In this document: positions 36,015-43,450 of the stretch, in pieces
How the letters are laid out: each line of letters starts with the position of its first letter
How positions within the stretch are numbered: the stretch's first letter is position 1
Assembly: GCF_004766055.1 (NCBI RefSeq)
Contig: NZ_SPQR01000002.1
Span: 346,764 to 410,763, forward strand
Reading direction: 5' to 3'
Source: Desulfosporosinus sp. Sb-LF
Lineage (GTDB): Bacteria > Bacillota > Desulfitobacteriia > Desulfitobacteriales > Desulfitobacteriaceae
Length of the DNA stretch: 64,000 nt
The notes under the pieces: generated by a model
Seen by the model: only the letters and a program-made list of their open reading frames with translations
Told to the model about the DNA's origin: nothing
Databases searched by the model: none
Program-made: the position numbers and the translations under genes

Positions 36015-36242
36015 CCCTTGAATTAAAAATTTAAAGGAAAAAGTTTTTAGACTCTATTACTTTACTTGTAATATTTTAGTATCTTTCCTTTTTTATGTCC
36101 GAATCTTGTTTAATACTTAAGTCCAATTTTATAAGGAAAGGAAGTGAACCACCTGGTTTATTGTTAAAATACTTTAGTCGATAAAGTGAAGTTATTGGTA
36201 CAATAGGAAGAGGATTGTCCAATAATTTAAACCAGGATATGT

Positions 36243-36506
36243 ATGCGTATTGATAAATATTTGAAGGTTTCTCGCCTTATAAAACGGCGCACTGTTGCCA
36301 AAGATGTGTGCGTCGGTGAAAAGATCGCTATTAATGGACGGACGGTAAAACCCTCGGCGGAAGTGAAAGTAGGAGACCGAGTCACCCTGGAAATGGGGAA
36401 ACATATTCTTGAAGTCCAAGTTTTAGCGACGCCCAACAGCGTAAGAGCCAACGAAGCCCAAACCCTCTATGAATTGATTCGGGATGACCTAAAGACAGAG
36501 TCTTGA
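36243..36506 (+). CDS. rqcP: RNA-binding S4 protein RqcP
   Basis: This 87-residue S4-domain protein (YabO) binds 23S rRNA on stalled 50S subunits and works with RqcH in ribosome-associated quality control, adding C-terminal alanine tails. MRIDKYLKVSRLIKRRTVAKD, the loop EKIAINGRTVKPSAEVKVGD and the C-terminal tail are typical. The ATG at 36243 has only a weak SD (AGGA). The 280 bp upstream hold the hup terminator and no clear promoter; TTGTTT and TTATAA separated by 17 bp near 36108-36136 are a weak candidate. The terminator stem starts inside the last codons. Confidence 0.95.
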   Translation: MRIDKYLKVSRLIKRRTVAKDVCVGEKIAINGRTVKPSAEVKVGDRVTLEMGKHILEVQVLATPNSVRANEAQTLYELIRDDLKTES

Positions 36507-36530
36507 TTGAAAGACTCTGTCTTTTTTTGT
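36491..36530 (+). terminator. Intrinsic terminator overlapping the rqcP 3' end
   Basis: AAAGACAGAGTCTT (36491-36504) and AAGACTCTGTCTTT (36511-36524) pair perfectly, followed by a T run. The TGA stop (36504-36506) begins at the last base of the left arm and continues into the loop. Confidence 0.92.
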
Positions 36531-36752
36531 TTAGCGAGTACGGAAAGTGGAATTGAGTCAATAGGCTCAGACGATAGAGCATTAAGAAACGCAATGGTTG
36601 ACATGCGGAATAGCAATGGAGCGACGAACGAACAAATAACTGACTCCCTAATGGAGCGAGTGGCAAACGGCTAATAAACTTAATCCCTAATGACTAAAGG
36701 TCGAATAAGGTGAATAGGGTTATAAGAAGAAAAAGAGTTAGGGGGATGGGGC

Positions 36753-37031
36753 ATGGTGGACAAAGCTAGCAAAGGACATCGCCTTGTCATGGAAAATCGA
36801 GAACTAATCGCGTTGACAGGAGTGAAAAAGGTTCAGTCCTTTGACCCCAAGGAAATCATTCTTGAAACTGAACTTGGGATATTGAGTATCAAGGGAGATC
36901 AGTTAGGCATCAAATTGCTGAATCTCGAGGACGGGTTGGTTGACCTTCAGGGGCATGTCAGCGCCTTAATCTATCATCGAAATACGGGCGATGGATCCCG
37001 TCAAGGCTTTATTAACCGCATCTTCCGTTAA
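36753..37031 (+). CDS. yabP: Spore morphogenesis protein YabP
   Basis: This 92-residue protein matches the YabP/YqfC family: NRELIALTGVKKVQSFDPKEIILET, LGILSIKGDQLGIKLLNLEDGLVDLQGHVSALIY. In B. subtilis yabP and yabQ are sigma-E genes needed for cortex and coat formation in the mother cell. The start is the ATG at 36753 after GGGGGATGGGG. The 246 bp upstream contain the rqcP terminator and two copies of AATGGAGCGA about 50 bp apart but no convincing sigma-E promoter. yabQ follows at about 50 bp. Confidence 0.93.
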   Translation: MVDKASKGHRLVMENRELIALTGVKKVQSFDPKEIILETELGILSIKGDQLGIKLLNLEDGLVDLQGHVSALIYHRNTGDGSRQGFINRIFR

Positions 37032-37080
37032 AAGACCTCCATAGTCACAGAAGAAAGGAGGAAGAACAATCTCAGAATTT

Positions 37081-37575
37081 GTGACGTTTTTTTGGGTAAT
37101 TGTAGCGGGTGCAACAGTGGGCCTAGCTTTTGATTTCTATCGTTCATTCAGACGTTGGCAAGGCTGGGGGCAGATTTTGACTATTTTAGGGGATGTGCTC
37201 TTTTCCTTAGTCGCGTTGTGCATTCTTTTCCACTTTTTTAAGAGGGCAAATGCATTAGCCTTTCGTTTTTATATTATTTGGGGAAGTTTACTTGGCCTGA
37301 TCCTATATCTAAAATTAGTGAGTCGTTTTTCCGTACGCATTTTTTTTGGATTTTATAGGGTTATAACTTACTTTGCAGAACTTATCCACAGAGGGATAAT
37401 GATTCCTATCAAGGCTCTCGTTTTCATCATGAGACCGCCTTATGCCATGTTGCGCTGGTTCAGTTTACTTGTCTATCGAATTGGCGAGTTTATCCTTCTA
37501 GAACCAATCGTGCATATCAAAAGGAGGTTTAAGGAGCTATTGAACCACCTTTTGCCCCCCAAGATAAATGGGTAA
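37081..37575 (+). CDS. yabQ: Spore cortex membrane protein YabQ
   Basis: This 164-residue membrane protein has about four hydrophobic helices (around 4-22, 33-54, 58-78 and 83-95), matching YabQ, which is required for spore cortex formation in B. subtilis. Motif-like GLAFDFYRSF follows the first helix. The annotated start is the GTG at 37081, but the only strong SD, AAAGGAGG at 37054-37061, is 19 nt away. The codon at the ideal distance is an in-frame ATC at 37069, which would add four residues. A perfect DnaA box TTATCCACA lies inside the gene at 37382-37390. Confidence 0.88.
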   Translation: MTFFWVIVAGATVGLAFDFYRSFRRWQGWGQILTILGDVLFSLVALCILFHFFKRANALAFRFYIIWGSLLGLILYLKLVSRFSVRIFFGFYRVITYFAELIHRGIMIPIKALVFIMRPPYAMLRWFSLLVYRIGEFILLEPIVHIKRRFKELLNHLLPPKING

Positions 37576-37669
37576 AATTTCCGAGAGGGATTGATTCCCC
37601 AGTAAGGAGTAGCTATAATAGAATTATCACATTAATTTGTCCATTGTTTGTAGACGCTTTGTAAGAGGT

Positions 37670-37700
37670 TTGTCCACAGAATATCCACACTTGTGTATAA
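37670..37700. promoter_or_regulatory. DnaA-box cluster upstream of the small HTH gene
   Basis: TTGTCCACA (37670-37678) and ATATCCACA (37681-37689) each differ from the box TTATnCACA by one base and are spaced 11 bp start to start. TGTGTATAA (37692-37700) is a perfect box in the opposite orientation. A further perfect box is at 37382-37390. Confidence 0.6.
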
Positions 37701-37721
37701 CTTTAGCAAGGGCGTGCTACA

Positions 37722-37964
37722 ATGCAGATTGAAATTAGAGGTTTGGAAAAATTAAGCTTTCGGGAACGCCAAGCAGTGATCCTCAAAGAAAGTGGGAAAT
37801 CTCTCGAAACCATTGCTAAACGACTCCATCTTAGTCAAAGTTCTGTAGCAACTTTATTAACCCGTGCAAGGGGTAAAGGGTATGAGATCGTTTGTATCAT
37901 CCCGGAAGGTGAGCTCGGTTTAGGAGGAGAGGAATTGGATGAGGAAGGCTCGTCAGAAGATTAA
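37722..37964 (+). CDS. Small sigma-70 region 4-like HTH protein
   Basis: This 80-residue protein has a single helix-turn-helix domain (about residues 8-55): LSFRERQAVILKESGKSLETIAKRLHLSQSSVATLLTRARGKG, which resembles sigma factor region 4. A short acidic tail (EELDEEGSSED) follows. No region 2 is present, so it cannot be a full sigma factor; it could be a stand-alone regulator. The ATG at 37722 has only a weak SD (AAGGG). It overlaps divIC by 26 bp, so the two are co-transcribed. No counterpart sits between yabQ and divIC in B. subtilis. A DnaA-box cluster lies immediately upstream. Confidence 0.75.
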   Translation: MQIEIRGLEKLSFRERQAVILKESGKSLETIAKRLHLSQSSVATLLTRARGKGYEIVCIIPEGELGLGGEELDEEGSSED

Positions 37965-38250
37965 GACTCAAAACAGGCAAAGGGTTCGACTTCGTAAAGG
38001 GTCTGTTTTTTTACTTTGCGTTATGCTTGCGATTATCGGAAGTTCAGCATGGCAAATATGGAAACTCCGTATCCAGGTTGAGGATCAATTAGCCCATTTA
38101 AATCAAGAAAAGGGGACATTGCAACAACAAGAAAAACTTCTTCGCGATGAAATTGCTCAATTAAATACCCCAAGTTACATCGAACAGTTGGCTCGAGAGC
38201 AGTTAGGACTCGTAAAACATGGCGAAATAATCATTTCTCCCAAAAATTAG
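37939..38250 (+). CDS. divIC: Cell division protein DivIC/FtsB family
   Basis: This 103-residue bitopic protein has a basic cytoplasmic N-terminus, one transmembrane helix (about 23-41, VFLLCVMLAIIGSSAWQIW), a coiled coil (about 44-80, LAHLNQEKGTLQQQEKLLRDEIAQL) and the conserved end YIEQLAREQLGLVKHGE. It belongs to the FtsL-FtsB(DivIC)-DivIB divisome complex that activates septal peptidoglycan synthesis. The ATG at 37939 follows AGGAGAGG inside the preceding gene. Position before yabR equals Bacillus. Confidence 0.94.
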   Translation: MRKARQKIKTQNRQRVRLRKGSVFLLCVMLAIIGSSAWQIWKLRIQVEDQLAHLNQEKGTLQQQEKLLRDEIAQLNTPSYIEQLAREQLGLVKHGEIIISPKN

Positions 38251-38273
38251 TACCCTGCAATGCTTTTCTAACC

Positions 38274-38303
38274 TTGACAGGCATGAAACGTACTGCATAT
38301 AAT
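38274..38303 (+). promoter_or_regulatory. Sigma-A promoter of yabR
   Basis: Consensus TTGACA (38274-38279) and TATAAT (38298-38303) with an 18-bp spacer, 45 bp before the start. Confidence 0.8.
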
Positions 38304-38348
38304 ATAGAGTAGGTTAGATAGATCATCACAAGGAGGAGTTTACTTCGT

Positions 38349-38738
38349 ATGGCCATTGACGTTGGCAGTATTGTTGAAGGAGTCGTGACAGGGATCACGA
38401 ACTTCGGGGCATTTATTGAATTGCCGGATAGAGTAACCGGACTTGTACATATCTCGGAAGTCGCTGATGCCTATGTCAAGGACGTTCGAGATTATTTAAA
38501 GGAACAGGATCACGTTAAAGTGAAGGTCATTCATGTTGATGAAAAAGGAAAGATTGGACTTTCGATCAAACAAGCAAATCCAACTGTTCGTAATGTGAGT
38601 CGTGAACGCCGTCTTCCGCCGACTGTATCCTTTGAGGATAAATTGGCTAAGTTTATAAAAGACAGTGATGAGCGTCAAACCGAATTTCGCCGGGCCACGG
38701 ACTCTAAACGTGGAGGTAGAGGTTCAAGCCGATACTAA
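38349..38738 (+). CDS. yabR: S1 domain RNA-binding protein YabR
   Basis: This 129-residue protein has one S1 RNA-binding domain (residues 5-75; VGSIVEGVVTGITNFGAFIEL, GLVHISEVAD, VKVKVIHVDEKGKIGLSIKQA) and a basic, Arg/Gly-rich tail. YabR/YugI-type proteins bind ribosomes or mRNA; the exact role is not settled. The ATG at 38349 follows AAGGAGGAG. It has its own promoter and terminator. Confidence 0.94.
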   Translation: MAIDVGSIVEGVVTGITNFGAFIELPDRVTGLVHISEVADAYVKDVRDYLKEQDHVKVKVIHVDEKGKIGLSIKQANPTVRNVSRERRLPPTVSFEDKLAKFIKDSDERQTEFRRATDSKRGGRGSSRY

Positions 38739-38741
38739 GAT

Positions 38742-38765
38742 AACCGCCGAAAGGCGGTTTTTTTA
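38742..38765 (+). terminator. Intrinsic terminator after yabR
   Basis: AACCGCC and GGCGGTT form a 7-bp stem with a GAAA loop, followed by TTTTTT. Confidence 0.92.
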
Positions 38766-38853
38766 TTAAGCGGATATTTTCAATTAGAGGAGGCCGCCAT
38801 CCTTGCCGTCGGTATAAATTCGAACGTCCTGTTCCAGGTGTAGAGAGTGTGAG

Positions 38854-38893
38854 AACTAAGGCTTTTCTTTTGTGAAAAAGCCTTAGTTTTTTT
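38854..38893 (+). terminator. Orphan intrinsic terminator between yabR and spoIIE
   Basis: AACTAAGGCTTTT and AAAAGCCTTAGTT pair across a short loop and are followed by TTTTTTT. The 90 bp between it and the yabR terminator hold no gene I can support. Confidence 0.85.
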
Positions 38894-39007
38894 ATACCTA
38901 TTTTATGAGAATGCGGGCGCATTTGAGAGAACCTCAGGGTTAAGTCGGAAGTATAAAGAGATTTATTATGAACAACGTCGAAAGTTGTTGCGCTTCATTG
39001 ACTCCAC

Positions 39008-39040
39008 TAGACAAGCTTTGCTATCTAGGTGGTCTATAAT
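39008..39040 (+). promoter_or_regulatory. Spo0A-type sigma-A promoter of spoIIE
   Basis: TAGACA (39008-39013) and TATAAT (39035-39040) are separated by 21 bp, the unusual spacing known for the Spo0A-activated spoIIE promoter of B. subtilis. CGTCGAA at 38976-38982 differs from the 0A box TGTCGAA at one base and sits in an AACAAC/GTTGTT inverted repeat. Confidence 0.65.
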
Positions 39041-39068
39041 GTTATCATAAATGGTAAGAGGTGACATT

Positions 39069-41153
39069 ATGACGGAATGGGCAACGCTGAAACTAGATCA
39101 AGGCCTGCGTAGTAGGATTTCAATTGAAAATTCCTTTTTCCCGCTAATATTGGGGGGGCTGTTGGCGCGGGGCAGCATTTTGGGTCTTCATCCTTTCGGA
39201 GTCGCGTTCGGTGCGGCATTGCTGTTGAGAGGGGAAGGCGGATTATCCTTTGGGTTACTGGGTATTGTCATCGGTGTGCTTTCCTTGAAAGACGTATCCT
39301 TTTCCCTACAGGTTGTGGCAATTTTAGCAACTTTGACAGTGATTTTACCATCTGTGCGGAAAAAAAGGCACGAGGGAATCTATTTAGTGATTCTAACCGG
39401 GTTAATGGTAGCACTCATTTCTTCTATTGCCACAAGCTTAGCAAATCCAAATCTTTATACCTTCCTCATTATTGGGCTTAATAGTATACTGGTTGGAGGC
39501 TTTGCAATCGTTTTTTGGTTTGCACTGAGTCATCAAGAGGCTATTTGGAGGGGCCAATTTCAGCGAGAACAAGGAATTGTCTGGCTTTTAATCCTTATCG
39601 GTGTAATTAGTGGTCTTCAAGGTGTTCAAATCGTGGGAATCAATTTTTCGGTCGTCTTGTTGAGCTTTTTCACTTTATTTGTATCTGAACGATACGGAGC
39701 GGGGACTTCGGCAGGCGTCGGAGCAATATTAGGCTTTATGCCTCAACTGACCTTAAACACCCAAAATCTTATGGATGCAGGAATATATGGTTTGGCTGGT
39801 TTTTGTACAGGCGCATTTCGACGGTTTGGGAAGGTAGGAATTGGGACAGCTTTTATTGCGGTGATGCTGATGCTGACTGTTTTTCTTCGACAAGAGGCAA
39901 TTTATACTCAACTTGTTTCCTCATCAGTTGGTTTGTTCCTTTTTCTTCTATGGCCGGGAGCAACTCCCAGTAAGGACTTTTTGAAACCAAAAGTGATTCC
40001 GGAGGTAGAAACCACGGTTTCCAAAGTTAAGACGTTGGCAGAGATTTTTGATCAAATAGCATTAAGCTATCAAGCTGCTGAGTCAGAATCGTTTGAGGTA
40101 CGCCCAGAAGTTTCAGAACTGATGAACGTTCTGGTTGAGCGTGTGTGTCATTCTTGCCCGACTGTTGATGTATGTTGGAATCGAGAATTTTATAAAACCT
40201 ATCATATCTTTTTTGAACTGTTTGCCCTGGTAGAGAATCAAACGGATGTCAAGCTACAATCTTTGCCAGTCGAGTGGAAGCGTCATTGCGGAAGAATGAA
40301 AGAAATGCTGTTGGGTGTGCAATTTATTATAGAACAAGAGAAGAGCCAGGAAACTTGGCGGCGTCGTCTAGTACTTAACCAAGAGGCCTTGTCGCGGCAG
40401 TTTCTTAATGTTTCGCAGGTTATAGGGAATCTTGCTAAGGAACTTCACACTCAACATAACTGGGAAGTAGTTAAACCCTCGAATTTAGCACGTCGTCGCC
40501 GCCAATTTCTCGATGTGGGCGTAACGACATTTACGAAAACTGGAAATAGAATGAGCGGAGATAATTATGCTTCGATTGCATTCTCCACGACGCAACATGC
40601 CTTTATTTTGAGTGATGGGATGGGAGTAGGAGAAAATGCTGCGAAGATGAGTGCAACTGCCCTAACTCTCCTTGAGCAACTGTTAACGACAGGGTTTGAA
40701 CCAGAAGGCGCAATTCAGGCGCTGAACTCTATCCTGGTCCTGCGCTCTCCTGAAGAAAGCTTCGTGACGATTGATATGGCTATTTTAGATTTAGAGTCTG
40801 CTAATTTGAAGCTGATTAAAGTGGGGGCATCTTCCTCCTATCTGGTCGGTCCCAACGGAGTAAAATCTTACTCATCGTCCAGCCTTCCGGCGGGTATCTT
40901 GAACCAGATTGACATTCCGGTCATAGAGGCTGAGATGCAGAGTGGAGAAACATTGATCTTATTAACAGATGGAGTACAAGATGTTTTGAAAGAGGGTGAG
41001 GATTGGATAAAAAGTTTTTTGGAGAAGGTGACATTTAATAATGCCCAAGAAATAGCCGACCTTATTGGCCAGGAGGCCCGTCAGTTAAGCGGAGGGGCCT
41101 TGGATGATGATGGCATTATATTGGTCGTTCGGAAAAACTATTGGAACGAGTGA
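39069..41153 (+). CDS. spoIIE: Stage II sporulation protein E, PP2C phosphatase
   Basis: This 694-residue protein has an N-terminal membrane domain of about ten helices (about 20-310), a central region with VCHSCPTVDVCW (about 360-372), and a C-terminal PP2C-type phosphatase from about residue 485. The phosphatase contains SGDNYASI, LSDGMGVGENAAKMS (D516) and the metal motif GALDDDGIILVV. SpoIIE dephosphorylates SpoIIAA to release sigma-F in the forespore and interacts with FtsZ. It is shorter than the Bacillus protein (827), mainly in the central region. The start is the ATG at 39069 after AGAGGTGA. Confidence 0.95.
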   Translation: MTEWATLKLDQGLRSRISIENSFFPLILGGLLARGSILGLHPFGVAFGAALLLRGEGGLSFGLLGIVIGVLSLKDVSFSLQVVAILATLTVILPSVRKKRHEGIYLVILTGLMVALISSIATSLANPNLYTFLIIGLNSILVGGFAIVFWFALSHQEAIWRGQFQREQGIVWLLILIGVISGLQGVQIVGINFSVVLLSFFTLFVSERYGAGTSAGVGAILGFMPQLTLNTQNLMDAGIYGLAGFCTGAFRRFGKVGIGTAFIAVMLMLTVFLRQEAIYTQLVSSSVGLFLFLLWPGATPSKDFLKPKVIPEVETTVSKVKTLAEIFDQIALSYQAAESESFEVRPEVSELMNVLVERVCHSCPTVDVCWNREFYKTYHIFFELFALVENQTDVKLQSLPVEWKRHCGRMKEMLLGVQFIIEQEKSQETWRRRLVLNQEALSRQFLNVSQVIGNLAKELHTQHNWEVVKPSNLARRRRQFLDVGVTTFTKTGNRMSGDNYASIAFSTTQHAFILSDGMGVGENAAKMSATALTLLEQLLTTGFEPEGAIQALNSILVLRSPEESFVTIDMAILDLESANLKLIKVGASSSYLVGPNGVKSYSSSSLPAGILNQIDIPVIEAEMQSGETLILLTDGVQDVLKEGEDWIKSFLEKVTFNNAQEIADLIGQEARQLSGGALDDDGIILVVRKNYWNE

Positions 41154-41246
41154 TGGGCTTGACTAACTAAAAGTAAACATTTCAACGGTTACTTGGATTT
41201 CCTTGCTATTATTTGGATTTTCCCTGCCACAAGGAGGAAATCTGAA

Positions 41247-41282
41247 ATGTGTGTCGAATCAAACTATTATGTCTTTTACTGA
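41247..41282 (+). CDS. Possible 11-codon leader peptide upstream of fhs
   Basis: AAGGAGG at 41231-41237 sits 9 nt before an ATG that opens a frame of 11 codons ([11 protein letters not shown]) ending at a TGA 64 bp before fhs. The SD here is stronger than that of fhs itself. It could be a leader frame affecting fhs translation or a chance motif; no attenuator hairpin is evident between it and fhs. Confidence 0.3.
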   Translation: MCVESNYYVFY

Positions 41283-41346
41283 GACAGCCGATTTTAAACG
41301 TCTGATTTTCCAGGGAAGAGTAAATTGTAGAGGGAGCGGATTAATT

Positions 41347-43107
41347 ATGGCTTGGGATGCTACAAAACTAAAGGACTGGCAAATTGCCGAAGAGGCCGAA
41401 AAGAACATGCCTACTGTTGATGAGCTAATAGAAAAACTGTCACTCAAAAAGGATGAACTCATTCCTTATGGAAAGACACCTAAAGTAGACTTTCTGAAAA
41501 TGATGGAGCGCCTCAAAGATAAACCGGATGGCTTTTATATTGAAGTTACTGCCATTACCCCTACACCATTAGGCGAAGGAAAAACGACGACTTCATTAGG
41601 GCTGATCGAGGGGCTTGCTAAGAGAGGAGTTAATGTTGGCGGCGCTATACGACAACCATCTGGTGGACCGACCATGAATATTAAGGGGACAGCTGCTGGT
41701 GGTGGCAACGCCCTTCTGATACCGATGACTGAGTTTTCCCTAGGACTTACTGGTGATATCAATGACATCATGAATGCACACAACCTCGCTATGGTAGCTC
41801 TGAATGCCCGGATGCAGCATGAAGCTAATTATACGGATGAAGAGCTGGCTAAACGTGGCTTGAAGCGCTTAGACATAGATCCTAAGAATGTGGAAATGGG
41901 TTGGATCATCGATTTCGCTGCGCAAGGCTTAAGAAATATTATTATTGGGATTGGCGGAAAAAAAGATGGTTTCCAAATGCAATCTAAATTCGGGATTGCA
42001 GTGGGTTCAGAGTTAATGGCTATTTTGGCGATTGCTAAAGATTTGCCTGACTTAAGAGAACGAATTGGAAAAATTATTGTTGCTTATAGTAAGACTGGTC
42101 AACCTGTCACAACCAAAGATTTGGAAGTTGATGGCGCAATGACTGCTTGGATGCGTAACACAATTAATCCGACAATTTGTTATACCGCTGAAGGTCAACC
42201 TGTCATGGTTCATGCTGGTCCGTTTGCCAATATCGCGATCGGTCAGTCGTCAATCATTGCCGACCGCCTTGGCCTCAAAATGTTTGATTATCATGTAACA
42301 GAAAGCGGATTTGCAGCAGATATCGGCTTTGAGAAGTTCTGGAACGTTAAGGCCCGTTTAGGTGGTTTGAAGCCTAATGTTTCCGTCCTTGTCGCTACAA
42401 TCCGAGCTCTCAAAATGCACGGCGGAGGCCCTGCTGTGGTACCAGGTCGTCCATTGCCAGATGAGTACACCCAAGAAAATCTCGAACTCGTGGAAAAAGG
42501 GTGCGCGAACTTGCTTCACCATCTTAGTATTATTAAGAAATCTGGAATTGTTCCTGTTGTCTGCGTAAATGGCTTTTATACGGACACCGAAGCAGAGGTT
42601 AACTTGATTAAGAAGATTGTTAAAGACGCGGGCGGACGCTGCGCGTACTCTAACCACTGGCTTGAAGGTGGAGACGGTGCTCTGGAATTGGCGGATGCCG
42701 TCATGGATGCATGTAAAGAAAACGTTGATTTCAAATGCCTCTATCCGTTGGAAATGCCTCTTCGTCAACGCGTTGAGCTCATTGCCAAAGAAGTTTATGG
42801 TGCAGACGGAGTTGATTGGGCTCCGGAAGCTGAAGCTAAGGCTAAGAAATTCGAGTCTGATCCGTATTATGCAGACTTTGCTACCATGATGGTGAAAACT
42901 CATTTAAGCCTATCCCATGATCCCGCATTAAAAGGTGTGCCGAAGGGTTGGAGATTACCAATTCGTGACATCTTAGTTTATGGTGGGGCGAAATTCCTTT
43001 GCCCAATGGCTGGGACGATTACTTTGATGCCTGGTACAAGTTCTGACCCTGCCTATAGAAGAATTGACGTTGACACCAAAACGGGTAAAGTTAGTGGTTT
43101 GTTCTAA
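41347..43107 (+). CDS. fhs: Formate-tetrahydrofolate ligase
   Basis: This 586-residue enzyme makes 10-formyl-THF from formate, THF and ATP, an entry step of the methyl branch of the Wood-Ljungdahl pathway and a source of C1 units. The P-loop [13 protein letters not shown] (GEGKTT at 76-81), [27 protein letters not shown] and GMINV-like downstream blocks are conserved. The N-terminus is about 25 residues longer than many homologues. The start is the ATG at 41347 ([14 protein letters not shown]) after GGGAG; the frame remains open to 41203. Codon use is regular and a strong terminator follows. It separates spoIIE from tilS, which are adjacent in Bacillus. Confidence 0.96.
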   Translation: MAWDATKLKDWQIAEEAEKNMPTVDELIEKLSLKKDELIPYGKTPKVDFLKMMERLKDKPDGFYIEVTAITPTPLGEGKTTTSLGLIEGLAKRGVNVGGAIRQPSGGPTMNIKGTAAGGGNALLIPMTEFSLGLTGDINDIMNAHNLAMVALNARMQHEANYTDEELAKRGLKRLDIDPKNVEMGWIIDFAAQGLRNIIIGIGGKKDGFQMQSKFGIAVGSELMAILAIAKDLPDLRERIGKIIVAYSKTGQPVTTKDLEVDGAMTAWMRNTINPTICYTAEGQPVMVHAGPFANIAIGQSSIIADRLGLKMFDYHVTESGFAADIGFEKFWNVKARLGGLKPNVSVLVATIRALKMHGGGPAVVPGRPLPDEYTQENLELVEKGCANLLHHLSIIKKSGIVPVVCVNGFYTDTEAEVNLIKKIVKDAGGRCAYSNHWLEGGDGALELADAVMDACKENVDFKCLYPLEMPLRQRVELIAKEVYGADGVDWAPEAEAKAKKFESDPYYADFATMMVKTHLSLSHDPALKGVPKGWRLPIRDILVYGGAKFLCPMAGTITLMPGTSSDPAYRRIDVDTKTGKVSGLF

Positions 43108-43151
43108 GAATGAAACTTGATGCCAATCAAAAACCGACGAAAGGATTCGTC

Positions 43152-43177
43152 AGGCCCTGAGCAATCAGGGCCTTTTC
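43152..43177 (+). terminator. Intrinsic terminator after fhs
   Basis: AGGCCCTGA and TCAGGGCCT form a perfect 9-bp stem with a GCAA loop, followed by TTTCT. A 14-bp palindrome TTTCTAATTAGAAA overlaps its tail. Confidence 0.85.
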
Positions 43178-43450
43178 TAATTAGAAAGAGCAAATTTCTT
43201 CTATCTAATCAGAAATCGGTCTAGGTTTGTGTGGATTGTGCTTTTTCTTATTTCTCAGGCCAAATATTGTCTGTTTTAGGATGAAGGTGTTAAACTATTG
43301 GAATTAGAGGTTTAAACTTTTTGGGGTGGAGCATTTAACCACCATATTCGAGTATGCCTTTATTGATTAACGGAGAGAATGTTAAGGGTTACAGCGAGAA
43401 CCATGTGTTTACAATAATTCTCTTGCGTTTGTTCGGAAAGGGGTCATAAT
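43178..43450. other. Intergenic region between fhs terminator and tilS
   Basis: Together with the terminator this makes a 343-bp gap between fhs and tilS. It holds a near direct repeat TCTAAT(T/C)AGAAA and a GGTGG/CCACC hairpin at 43325-43343. I see no coding frame with a ribosome site, no known riboswitch and no clear promoter. Confidence 0.5.

Noticed and set aside
36590..36670. Repeat of AATGGAGCGA as a possible repeat array
   Set aside because: Only two short copies occur, with no regular spacing; not CRISPR-like.
38775..38850. Possible tRNA gene or remnant between yabR and spoIIE (TTCGAAC-like loop)
   Set aside because: The T-arm stem does not pair and no acceptor or anticodon stem can be built; not reported as a tRNA.
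41154..41346. Tetrahydrofolate riboswitch before fhs
   Set aside because: No conserved THF aptamer segments or terminator hairpin are recognisable.
42358..42903. 181-codon open frame on the minus strand
   Set aside because: It lies wholly opposite the conserved fhs coding sequence and shows no domain; a shadow frame.
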